NCBI GenBank assembly: GCA_035529405.1
Contig: DATKWV010000171.1
Coordinates: 1 to 10,247 of the forward strand
Length of the DNA stretch: 10,247 nucleotides
From: DATKWV01 sp035529405
GTDB taxonomy: Bacteria; Planctomycetota; Phycisphaerae; Sedimentisphaerales; Anaerobacaceae
Direction of reading: 5' to 3'
Below are positions 1-5,876 of this stretch, piece by piece. Both the position numbers and the translations under genes were made by a program. The stretch's first letter is position 1. Each line of letters opens with the position of its first letter. Under the pieces are notes generated by a model. It was not told where the DNA came from. It did not search any database and saw only the letters and a list, made by a program, of their open reading frames with translations.

Positions 1-304
1 ATGAACGAAGCAGGGTCCAATCTCTTTTGTTAAATGATTCCGCGTGTGCGAACAAGTTGCACACCCTGAGGCAAGCGGCGGCCTTTAGGCTGTTCGAAGT
101 TTTGCTATGGTTGTTTAAGTTGTAATTTTGCCCAATTCAAAAGGTAATTCTTTTCCTCTTCGGACATAGTTGTAAAGAAACTAGCTGCTCTGAAAGCAAT
201 TGCGCTCAAAGGTCTTTGTCTTTTTGGTTGTTAAAGAACCCATGCTGTTTTTCTCCGAAACCTCTTTCCGGTCAGTCCTTGCGGACCGCGGCCGAATCAT
301 ATCC
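1..304. other. Non-coding left edge, no supported gene
   Basis: I see no convincing gene here. A plus-strand frame open from the left edge runs about 40 codons to a stop near 125 with no recognisable motif. A minus-strand frame from an ATG at 167-165 is broken by an in-frame TAG at 107-105. There is a 6-bp hairpin (GTGTGC 44-49 with GCACAC 59-64, 9-nt loop) and a 5-bp one (CGGTC 269-273 with GACCG 284-288). Neither is followed by a T-run. The left edge may include the tail of a gene that lies outside the window. Confidence 0.5.
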
Positions 305-346
305 AAAAAAAGAGCCGGATTCCGTTATGGTCAGAGAATCCGGCTC
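305..346 (-). terminator. Intrinsic terminator acting on minus-strand transcripts
   Basis: GAGCCGGATTC (312-322) and GAATCCGGCTC (336-346) form a perfect 11-bp stem with a 13-nt loop. Seven A residues at 305-311 read as a T7 run directly after the stem on the minus strand. That is the textbook arrangement for a Rho-independent terminator of leftward transcription. On the plus strand no T-run follows; instead the stem is followed at once by a Shine-Dalgarno-like AGGAGGTG. No convincing minus-strand gene lies immediately to the right, so what it terminates is unknown. Confidence 0.75.
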
Positions 347-358
347 AGGAGGTGGGTG

Positions 359-451
359 ATGAATAATGTTCGACTATGTTTTTCAACTATCCTCGGCGCA
401 AACAACGACCACTATAGAAACAGCGAATATGCGGTGTCGTATATTGATTAA
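359..451 (+). CDS. Candidate 30-codon small ORF behind a strong Shine-Dalgarno
   Basis: The ATG at 359 is preceded by AGGAGGTG (347-354); GGAGG lies 6 nt from the start, the best ribosome-binding match in the left part of the window. The frame encodes 30 residues beginning MNNVRLCFSTILGANN and ending in AVSYID, then TAA. I recognise no family. A hydrophobic stretch is minimal and no membrane segment is evident. The terminator hairpin at 312-346 ends directly before the Shine-Dalgarno, so translation could be affected by that fold. No plus-strand promoter is evident upstream. It could be a small peptide, a leader peptide, or chance. Confidence 0.2.
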   Translation: MNNVRLCFSTILGANNDHYRNSEYAVSYID

Positions 452-467
452 TTTTTTAGTTTTTTTC

Positions 468-496
468 TTGCATTCTGATATACTTTGCCGTAATAT
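468..496 (+). promoter_or_regulatory. Sigma70-like promoter for the structured non-coding block
   Basis: TTGCAT (468-473) is followed after 17 bp by TAATAT (491-496), in an AT-rich stretch with T-tracts just upstream. An overlapping TATACT at 479-484 is a closer match to the -10 consensus but lacks a good -35. Either would start transcription at about 490-505, leading straight into the hairpins and terminator at 504-663. The assignment rests on consensus match and context only. Confidence 0.4.
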
Positions 497-502
497 ACAA
501 TC

Positions 503-663
503 CGGCGGAGGGAAAACCGCCAATAACAATAAATACACTTGGCAGCTATTTATTCCGAACCGAAGCACGACGCTTACGGCCAATACAGCCGTAAGGAATA
601 CAGGCGGGATAGGTAGGCGACCAGGTGCTCTGCGTTTATATACGGAGAGCACCATCGTTTTTT
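503..663 (+). ncRNA. Candidate structured small RNA or untranslated leader
   Basis: Between a plausible promoter and an intrinsic terminator lie about 160 nt with several possible helices. These are GGCGG 504-508 with CCGCC 517-521; TATTC 551-555 with GAATA 596-600, stacking below the perfect 8-bp stem CTTACGGC 573-580 / GCCGTAAG 588-595 (7-nt loop); and the terminator stem 624-631/646-653. A promoter, stable stems and a terminator with no good reading frame suggest an independent small RNA or an attenuated leader. It does not match the consensus elements I know for RNase P, SRP RNA, tmRNA or the common riboswitches (TPP, FMN, cobalamin, SAM-I, glycine, c-di-GMP-I). Confidence 0.3.
624..663 (+). 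terminator. Intrinsic terminator T1
   Basis: GGTGCTCT (624-631) and AGAGCACC (646-653) form a perfect 8-bp GC-rich stem. The 14-nt loop can add an inner CGT/ACG helix. A T6 run at 658-663 follows four bases after the stem. This fits Rho-independent termination of a rightward transcript starting near 500. The left arm can instead pair with 713-733, which would disrupt the terminator. Confidence 0.6.
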
Positions 664-733
664 GTCACTGTAAGTCCCGATGGGCTTTTAGTTGGCACAA
701 GAACTGCGGGTGTCCGTATATAAAAAGAGCACC
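624..733. repeat. Long imperfect inverted repeat able to compete with T1
   Basis: The arm 624-646 (GGTGCTCT, gcg, TTTATATACGGA) and the arm 713-733 (TCCGTATATAAA, a, AGAGCACC) are reverse complements over 8 + 12 bases. Only a 3-versus-1 nt internal loop separates the two blocks. The enclosed 66 nt hold another hairpin at 667-692, with CCC 676-678 pairing GGG 682-684 and flanking helices down to ACT/AGT. Because 624-631 also forms the left arm of terminator T1, the two structures exclude each other. Confidence 0.6.
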
Positions 734-813
734 GTTTGTCGTCTTTGCGTTCCGTCTGTGGGTGTCGTGCCCTCGGTTCGGGCGCACAGCGGCGGCGGTG
801 CTCTTTTTCTTTT
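722..813. terminator. Second hairpin T2 with A- and T-tracts, possibly bidirectional
   Basis: The 13 bases at 722-734 (AAAAAGAGCACCG) and 796-808 (CGGTGCTCTTTTT) are perfect reverse complements. The T-tract continues past one C to 813. The A-tract on the left arm gives a T-tract on the minus strand, so the element could end transcription both ways. The 61-nt loop is long and itself contains a GTGCCC/GGGCGCAC helix (about 766-788). This is the second use of the octamer GGTGCTCT/AGAGCACC seen in T1. Confidence 0.45.
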
Positions 814-849
814 GGGCCCTGCCGCGATATAGAAACGCAGTAATTGATT

Positions 850-910
850 ATTGACTATTTACTACTCGCCATGCTGCGCCTGTCGCAGCAGGTTGACTAT
901 TGACTATTGG
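850..910. repeat. ATTGACTATT short repeats with a 7-bp hairpin between copies
   Basis: ATTGACTATT occurs at 850-859, and TTGACTATT recurs as an overlapping pair at 893-909. Between them, TGCTGCG (872-878) and CGCAGCA (884-890) form a perfect 7-bp stem with a 5-nt loop. The string at 882-895 (GTCGCAGC, A, GGTTG) recurs with one change at 4721-4734. This looks like spacer DNA made of dispersed genomic repeats rather than gene remnants. Confidence 0.5.
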
Positions 911-927
911 TTTTTTAATCCGTGCTA

Positions 928-1012
928 CCTGTCCTGAGCTCGTCGAAGGAATCCGTGGTGAATTTTCCTCTGCGTCCTCTGTGGCGATTAAAAATCCCTG
1001 CCAATCCGTGGT
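928..1012. repeat. Interspersed intergenic repeat cluster
   Basis: Two strings here resemble short sequences I recall as recurrent in spacers of many environmental bacterial genomes. One is CCTGAGCTCGTCGAAGGA (933-950 region), whose centre GAGCTC is palindromic. The other is the imperfect 9-bp tandem CCTCTGCGT / CCTCTGTGG (967-984). They are bracketed by a 10-bp direct repeat, AATCCGTGGT, at 950-959 and 1003-1012. No reading frame of interest crosses the block. That these are dispersed families is from recall and needs a genome-wide count; the local repeats are directly visible. Confidence 0.5.
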
Positions 1013-1033
1013 TCGTTACGGTTTACAAAACCA

Positions 1034-1062
1034 TTGATGTCGGGGCTGGAAAAGTGTATATT
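1034..1062 (+). promoter_or_regulatory. Sigma70-like promoter for the FG-GAP gene
   Basis: TTGATG (1034-1039), a 17-bp spacer and TATATT (1057-1062, five of six consensus bases) predict a start near 1069. That leaves an untranslated leader of roughly 38 nt before the preferred GTG start at 1107. It is the last good promoter match before the gene. Confidence 0.5.
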
Positions 1063-1093
1063 ACTCAATTCGTTGAAGTTACGGGTTTTAGAT

Positions 1094-1098
1094 GGAGG
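1094..1098 (+). promoter_or_regulatory. Shine-Dalgarno that decides the FG-GAP start
   Basis: GGAGG at 1094-1098 lies 8 nt before an in-frame GTG at 1107. It overlaps the upstream in-frame ATG at 1092, which itself has no purine-rich site in front of it. The spacing makes GTG 1107 the more likely start, five codons shorter than the longest frame. Confidence 0.7.
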
Positions 1099-1106
1099 AT
1101 TTTATT

Positions 1107-3518
1107 GTGCGAACAACCGAATGCTCCGGCTGGACGGCAAAGGCGCTTTCTTTTGCTGTTGCGATTCTGTCAGCGGTTATAACCTGCACGGCTGCCGCTG
1201 TGGACTACAACGATATCTCGCAGTATTACGGCTTTGACGATATTGAGATAATCAAGCTTGACTGGGACATAAAAAACCTGCGGGTGGCTGATTTTAACGG
1301 CGACGGCCGCAACGATATTATCGTGGTGAACAACCGAAAGGCCAGAATCGAGATTCTGATTCAGAAAGCAGCCATAGGCCCCGAAGAAGAAAGCATAGCA
1401 GTTGACCCGCAGGACGCGGATATAAACGCCATTACGGCCCCCACCCGTTTTCAAAGACACAGCGTACCGGTTTCGGAAAACATCTTCAGCTTAGTCTGCG
1501 GCGATTTGAATTCGGACCAAATGCCGGATTTGGCTTTCTACGCCGAGCCGAAAGGGCTGTACGTAATTTTGCAAAAGACCCCGGAAACAACCGCACCCAG
1601 GTCTGATAGCCTGCTGTGGCACTCAAAAAAGAAGTTCAGGATTGAGGACGGTCTTCGCGGTTCCGATTCGCTTGTATGCGCGGACCTGAATAATGACGGC
1701 CGGCGTGACCTGGCCTTAGCGGGCCAGAAGGATGTTTACGTCATACTTCAAAAACAGGATGGTACGCTGGCTGAGCCGGTCAAATACCCCGCCGCCGAAA
1801 CCATACTCGGCATCGAAGCGCCGGATTTGAACGGTGACAACGTCAATGACCTCGTGCTTGTAACAGCCGACCCTGAAAAGCCGCTGCACGTGCGATTCGG
1901 CACCGCCGCGGGACAATTAGGCCCGCAAATCCGCTTTGCCCTCGAAAAACCCGCTGTACTGGAATTCAGAAACATTGATGATAAAACCGGCTGTGAAATA
2001 CTTACTGTTGATGCGATAAGCAGGCGGTTGATTGCCTACCGTTTCTCCGATGAAAAACTCAAAGACAGCGACTGGCCGATTTTGTTCTACCCTCTGCCGT
2101 CCGGCCCGGAATATACCCAGCGGGACCTTGTGCTGGGCGATTTCGACGGGGATGGCCTCACCGATGTTATCATAAGCGACGGCGGCGCCGCTGAACTTAT
2201 CTTCTACAGACAGACAGCCGGCTTCGGACTGGCTGAACCGGTAAGATTTCCCGCCTTCTCCGGTATAACCTCCATAGCCGCAGAAGATATCGACGGTGAC
2301 CACAAGGCCGAGCTGGCGGTACTGAGCGTAGAGGAAAAACTAATCGGTATAGCCAAATTCGATAACGACAGATTGTGCTTTCCAAAACCGGTTGATTTAA
2401 CCGGCGAACCCGTCGGGATGGAACTTGCCGATGTCGATAATAACGGCGGCATAGATTGTCTGTACATATCCAGGGATGTCAACGACCTCAGGAGCCTGCA
2501 GGTAATTTACGATTTTCATTCCAAAGCCGCAAAACGAGGCACGCCTGAAACTTCAGCCGGCCCGAAACTTGACAAGCTCGCCTCCAATCCCGAGGGAATG
2601 AAATGTGTTGACGTTGACCAGGACGGTCTGCAGGACCTGTTGATATTCGTCAGGTATGATTCACCCATACTAATCCGCCAAACCCGAAAAAGGCATTTTG
2701 AAGTCGTGGATTCACCGGCATCGCAGGCCAGTTTAATCAAGGATGCGGGCTTACGGTCCATAGCAGTTGCCGATGTTGACGGCAAAAAAGGCAGGGAGCT
2801 GCTTTTGGCCCAGAAGAATTTCGCAAGGAGCCTGATTTTCGCTGACGGCGGCAAATGGCAGATTCTTGACCAGTACAATGCCGCAAGCACCGAGAACAAG
2901 ATATGCGCAGTCGGCGCTTTTCACATTGACCCTAAAACAGGCACCAGCCAGCCGGACATACTGTTACTGGACGGTCAGAATGGCCGGCTGCAGATACTAA
3001 AGGCCGCCGCCGACGGAACATATCGTTTCGAAACCGAATTGGATGTTGGCAGGTGGTCTGTGGCCACTCACATGAAAATGCTGTTTGCCCGGCTGACCGG
3101 CAATACCGAAAACAGCATCCTGCTGTTCGACAGCGAAAAATTTGCGATTATAACGGTGCCGACCGGCCGGAAATCGCCTGCGCATCTGGAACAACTGTTC
3201 GGTTACGAGACTAAAATAAAAGACGGTGCCTACGGAAATCTGACCGCCGGTGACATTAATGCCGACGGCTGTGAGGATATAATAATGGTCGAACATAAAA
3301 ACAATCATATTGAGATACTGGCACTTGATTCGCAGCTTAAGCCCGTGCCGGCGATGCGATTCAAGGTGTTTGAGGAGAAAAGCTATCGCGGCAGCAAAGA
3401 CCGCGACCAGTCCAGGGTCGAGCCCAGGGAGCTTAAAGCTGCCGATGTCACCGGTGACGGTAAAGCCGACCTTATAACTATCATTCACGACCGTATAATT
3501 ATTTATCCGCAGGACTGA
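1107..3518 (+). CDS. Secreted FG-GAP/VCBS repeat protein
   Basis: The product has 803 residues from the GTG at 1107 (808 from the ATG at 1092). A Sec-type signal peptide is clear: basic residues R2 and K12, a hydrophobic run of about 13-27, and a TAAA cleavage site near residue 31. The rest is a chain of about eleven units with calcium-binding-like DxNxDG loops, for example DFNGDGRND (about 63-71), DLNNDGRRD, DFDGDGLTD, DINADGCED and DVTGDGKAD near the C-terminus. Each is followed by a hydrophobic strand, as in FG-GAP/VCBS beta-propeller blades. One or two propellers of about seven blades would account for the length. There is no enzyme motif, no transmembrane anchor and no sorting signal at the end, so it is probably periplasmic or exported and may bind ligand or surface glycan. 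Specific function is unknown. It has its own promoter at 1034, and mnmA starts 20 nt after its stop. Confidence 0.88.
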   Translation: MRTTECSGWTAKALSFAVAILSAVITCTAAAVDYNDISQYYGFDDIEIIKLDWDIKNLRVADFNGDGRNDIIVVNNRKARIEILIQKAAIGPEEESIAVDPQDADINAITAPTRFQRHSVPVSENIFSLVCGDLNSDQMPDLAFYAEPKGLYVILQKTPETTAPRSDSLLWHSKKKFRIEDGLRGSDSLVCADLNNDGRRDLALAGQKDVYVILQKQDGTLAEPVKYPAAETILGIEAPDLNGDNVNDLVLVTADPEKPLHVRFGTAAGQLGPQIRFALEKPAVLEFRNIDDKTGCEILTVDAISRRLIAYRFSDEKLKDSDWPILFYPLPSGPEYTQRDLVLGDFDGDGLTDVIISDGGAAELIFYRQTAGFGLAEPVRFPAFSGITSIAAEDIDGDHKAELAVLSVEEKLIGIAKFDNDRLCFPKPVDLTGEPVGMELADVDNNGGIDCLYISRDVNDLRSLQVIYDFHSKAAKRGTPETSAGPKLDKLASNPEGMKCVDVDQDGLQDLLIFVRYDSPILIRQTRKRHFEVVDSPASQASLIKDAGLRSIAVADVDGKKGRELLLAQKNFARSLIFADGGKWQILDQYNAASTENKICAVGAFHIDPKTGTSQPDILLLDGQNGRLQILKAAADGTYRFETELDVGRWSVATHMKMLFARLTGNTENSILLFDSEKFAIITVPTGRKSPAHLEQLFGYETKIKDGAYGNLTAGDINADGCEDIIMVEHKNNHIEILALDSQLKPVPAMRFKVFEEKSYRGSKDRDQSRVEPRELKAADVTGDGKADLITIIHDRIIIYPQD

Positions 3519-3538
3519 ATGGTTATGAAAAACTGAAA

Positions 3539-4594
3539 ATGGCCGAACCCGGAAAACAGGTTTTTGTCGCGCTCAGCGGCGGTGTTGACAGCGCGGTAGC
3601 GGCGGCATTACTGCTTGAAGAAGGCTTTCACTGTGCGGCGGTATTTATGATTACCAACGACCGGTTTGATGCCGCGCAGGCAAATGCCGAAAAAACCGCC
3701 CGCAAACTGCATATCAGACTGCATATTCTGGACCTGCGTAAAGATTTCGAGCGGATTCTGGACTATTTCTGCGCCCAGTACGGAATGGGACGAACACCAA
3801 ATCCCTGTGTATTCTGCAACAGGATTATCAAATTCGGCAAGCTCTGGGATTTTGCGCGTGCAAACGGCGCAGCGATGCTGGCCACAGGCCATTATGCAAA
3901 AGTGTTTACGGGCAAAGACGGCATCGGCGTGTACGCAGCCGACGATTCGGCCAAAGACCAGTCATACGTGCTGGCAATGATTGACAGGAAAATACTGCCT
4001 CACATTATCCTGCCGATGGGTATCTATTCGAAGCAGCAGACCCTGCAGATGGCAGGGGGGTTCGGCCTGGATTTGGAGCATTGCCGGCCGTCTCAGGAAA
4101 TTTGTTTTATACCGGACAATAACTATCCCGCCGTAGTTGAACAAAGGTGTCCTCAATCGGTCAAACCCGGAAATATCGTTGATACCGCCGGCAATGTCCT
4201 GGGAAAGCACAACGGGGTGCACAACTTTACAGTCGGCCAGCGAAGAGGCTGCCGGGTTGCTATGGGAACGCCCTGGTATGTTGTTGCAGTCGATGCAGAA
4301 ACCAGCACCGTCACCCTCGGGCCAAAACAGGAAGTTATGCATAAAAAATTAAAGGCAAGCCAGGTAAACTGGCTCGTTGACCAGCCAAAGGCCGCTTTCA
4401 GGGCAACTGTTAAAATAAGGTATAATGATACAGGTACTGCTGCAACCGTTACCCCCGAGGGTGATGGCGTTATCGTGGAGTTTGACCGGCCGGTATCTGC
4501 TATAACCCCCGGGCAGCTTGCCGCTTTTTATGTCCAGAAGGACAACGATAAACAACTTACAGGAGGAGCCTGGATCGACCAAGCCCTGAATTAA
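3539..4594 (+). CDS. mnmA: tRNA-specific 2-thiouridylase MnmA
   Basis: This cytoplasmic ATP-dependent enzyme installs sulfur at C2 of wobble uridine 34 in tRNA-Lys, -Glu and -Gln, taking it from a persulfide relay. The 351-residue product has the family's usual length. Landmarks are the PP-loop SGGVDS (13-18), GRTPNPCVFCN (84-94) with the expected catalytic cysteine at 93, ATGHYAKV (115-122), KDQSYVL (139-145), and SQEICFIPD (185-193) with the partner cysteine at 189. The C-terminal part holds GQRRG and a beta-barrel ending in TPGQLAAFY. The start is fixed by the PP-loop position, although no good Shine-Dalgarno precedes it. A five-codon frame (ATG 3519 to TGA 3534-3536) begins right at the stop of the upstream gene and may help re-initiation. 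It is a housekeeping gene with no obvious link to its FG-GAP neighbour. Confidence 0.97.
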   Translation: MAEPGKQVFVALSGGVDSAVAAALLLEEGFHCAAVFMITNDRFDAAQANAEKTARKLHIRLHILDLRKDFERILDYFCAQYGMGRTPNPCVFCNRIIKFGKLWDFARANGAAMLATGHYAKVFTGKDGIGVYAADDSAKDQSYVLAMIDRKILPHIILPMGIYSKQQTLQMAGGFGLDLEHCRPSQEICFIPDNNYPAVVEQRCPQSVKPGNIVDTAGNVLGKHNGVHNFTVGQRRGCRVAMGTPWYVVAVDAETSTVTLGPKQEVMHKKLKASQVNWLVDQPKAAFRATVKIRYNDTGTAATVTPEGDGVIVEFDRPVSAITPGQLAAFYVQKDNDKQLTGGAWIDQALN

Positions 4595-4625
4595 GCTAAA
4601 TAAAGCTGCCAACACAGAATTTATC

Positions 4626-4653
4626 TTGCCCAATCACGGCCATCGGGTATAAT
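4626..4653 (+). promoter_or_regulatory. Sigma70 promoter for lpxD-lpxI-kinase
   Basis: TTGCCC (4626-4631), a 16-bp spacer and a perfect TATAAT (4648-4653) lie in the 209-nt gap between mnmA and lpxD. Predicted initiation near 4660 leaves an unusually long leader of about 140 nt. It implies that the lipid A genes are transcribed independently of mnmA. Confidence 0.6.
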
Positions 4654-4700
4654 CAGCCCGTTCCGGCATTGACCTGAACATCGGCAGACCAAGCTCGGCT

Positions 4701-4734
4701 TGCCGCGATGCGTCGCACGCGTCGCAGCGGGTTG
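4701..4734. repeat. Short GC-rich tandem repeat related to the one at 871-895
   Basis: GCGTCGCA occurs twice, at 4710-4717 and 4719-4726, as a 9-bp tandem. The stretch ends GTCGCAGC, G, GGTTG (4721-4734), matching 882-895 at 13 of 14 positions. Both copies are intergenic, so this is probably one dispersed repeat family. Here it sits inside the predicted lpxD leader. Confidence 0.4.
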
Positions 4735-4754
4735 GTAGAGCGCAAAAGCTGTCT

Positions 4755-4803
4755 TTATCCGGACTTCTTAAAAATATCAGCCGGGTAAGAGGGGCTGTTT
4801 TTT
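4755..4803 (+). promoter_or_regulatory. Possible attenuator-like hairpins over the lpxD ribosome-binding site
   Basis: TTATCCGG (4755-4762) can pair with CCGGGTAA (4781-4788) over 8 bp, including one G-U pair. A competing stem, CAGCC (4778-4782) with GGCTG (4793-4797), is followed directly by T6 (4798-4803), and the next base begins the ATG of lpxD. The Shine-Dalgarno AAGAGGGG (4787-4794) sits in the loop or arm of the second stem. The two stems share 4781-4782 and so exclude each other. The short second stem makes real termination uncertain; sequestration of the ribosome site is the alternative. Confidence 0.3.
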
Positions 4804-5841
4804 ATGCAGACAAAAACTCTGGGTGAATTGGCGGATTACGTTGGCGGGCGCGTCTGCGGCGACCAGGCCATCAGAATTCACTCAGCATCCACACTCGGCC
4901 GCGCAGCAGAAGGCCAGATAAGTTTTCTGGCAAACAGCAGGTATGAAAAACAGCTTCGGACAACCAAGGCAAGCGCGGTAATTGCAGGCAAAGAAATAGC
5001 CGACTCCAATGTACCCCTTCTGATTACCGATGACCCTTACTACGCCTTTATGCAGATTATGGTACTGCTGCACGGCCACCGACAGCACATAAAAACCGGG
5101 ATAAGCCAGCACGCATATATCTCAGACACCGCCAAAATCGGGGCAGACTGTGATATACACCCGTTTGCTGCCGTTGACAACGACGCCGTTATCGGCGATA
5201 ACTGCATAATATATCCGGGTGTTTATATCGGTCAGGGGGTCCAGGTCGGCAACGACACCATTATATATCCCAACGTTACCATTTACGACGGCTGCAAAAT
5301 AGGCAGCAGGGTAATCATAAACGCAAACTCTACTCTCGGCGAAGACGGTTTCGGTTACGCAAGTCACGACGGCGCCCATCATAAAATACCCCAGATTGGC
5401 TCGGTAATCATAGAGGACGACGTGGAAATCGGCACATGCTGCGGTATAGAGCGCGGCACGCTCGGCGCCACGGTCATAGGTCAGGGCAGCAAACTGGGGG
5501 ACCTGGTTGCCATAGGGCACGCAACAAAAATAGGGCCTCATTGTCTGCTGGTTGCCCAGGTGGGTATTGCCGGCTCAACCACGCTGGGCCATCACTGTAT
5601 CGTCGGCGGCCAGGTGGGCATCGTCGGGCATATAAACATCGGAAACAATGTTACAATTGCCGCACAGGCCGGCGTTATCAACAATGTACCCGACGGAATG
5701 GTCATTCTCGGGGCACCCGCAATTGAGGTTAGTAAGGCAAAAAGAGCGTACAGCCTTATCGAGTATTTGCCCGATATGCGCCAGAGTATCCGTGAGATGG
5801 AAAAACGTCTGGCTAAGCTCGAGAATTCTCAAAAGCCTTGA
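4804..5841 (+). CDS. lpxD: UDP-3-O-acylglucosamine N-acyltransferase LpxD
   Basis: LpxD transfers a hydroxyacyl chain from acyl carrier protein to the 2-amino group of UDP-3-O-acylglucosamine, giving UDP-2,3-diacylglucosamine for lipid A. The 345-residue length is normal. Residues 1-95 form the uridine-binding N-terminal domain (TLGELADYVGG; SFLAN at 40-44). Residues 103-300 are left-handed hexapeptide repeats. Landmarks are GEDGFGYA (179-186), ERGTLGATVIG (216-226), the catalytic histidine at 239 in VAIGHATKIG, and GGQVGIVGH (268-276). The C-terminal 315-341 region is a charged helix, as expected for the trimer. Departures from the usual sequence are CC at 212-213 where many homologues have small or Thr residues, and Ala instead of Asn after the catalytic His. 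The ATG has AAGAGGGG about 9 nt upstream. It is first in a unit with lpxI and the kinase gene. Confidence 0.97.
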   Translation: MQTKTLGELADYVGGRVCGDQAIRIHSASTLGRAAEGQISFLANSRYEKQLRTTKASAVIAGKEIADSNVPLLITDDPYYAFMQIMVLLHGHRQHIKTGISQHAYISDTAKIGADCDIHPFAAVDNDAVIGDNCIIYPGVYIGQGVQVGNDTIIYPNVTIYDGCKIGSRVIINANSTLGEDGFGYASHDGAHHKIPQIGSVIIEDDVEIGTCCGIERGTLGATVIGQGSKLGDLVAIGHATKIGPHCLLVAQVGIAGSTTLGHHCIVGGQVGIVGHINIGNNVTIAAQAGVINNVPDGMVILGAPAIEVSKAKRAYSLIEYLPDMRQSIREMEKRLAKLENSQKP

Positions 5842-5876
5842 GCAGTCTTTTCATTGTTACCGCTGCGGTTGAGACA

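Noticed and set aside
3..125. Plus-strand frame open from the left edge
   Set aside because: About 40 codons with no recognisable C-terminal motif; it could be a gene tail but cannot be supported from this window.
383..655. 90-codon minus-strand open frame ending 36 nt before the minus-strand terminator
   Set aside because: The position is suggestive, but there is no Shine-Dalgarno, the start lies inside the T1 element, and the translation shows only a chance hydrophobic stretch.
767..790. tRNA-like T-loop (GGTTCGGGC)
   Set aside because: No acceptor, D-arm or anticodon arm can be built around it; it is part of the T2 loop helix.
624..813. Integron attC site or CRISPR-like array
   Set aside because: The repeated octamers alternate in orientation and spacing is irregular (14, 72 and 63 nt), so it is not CRISPR. 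No integron core site pair or integrase is visible.
366..854. 162-codon plus-strand open frame
   Set aside because: It runs through the promoter, both terminator hairpins and their T-runs, has no ribosome site, and its translation is low-complexity and unlike any family I know.
2997..3488. 163-codon minus-strand frame within the FG-GAP gene
   Set aside because: Antisense shadow of a clearly coding repeat protein, without a ribosome site or motif.
5122..5541. 139-codon minus-strand frame within lpxD
   Set aside because: It is antisense to the hexapeptide repeats, whose regular codon pattern keeps the opposite frame open; lpxD itself is certain.
5838..5876. TTG start for lpxI overlapping the lpxD stop
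   Set aside because: The 13 extra residues are unlike the LpxI N-terminus, and ATG 5877 places the GLIAGSGRLP motif at its usual distance from the start.
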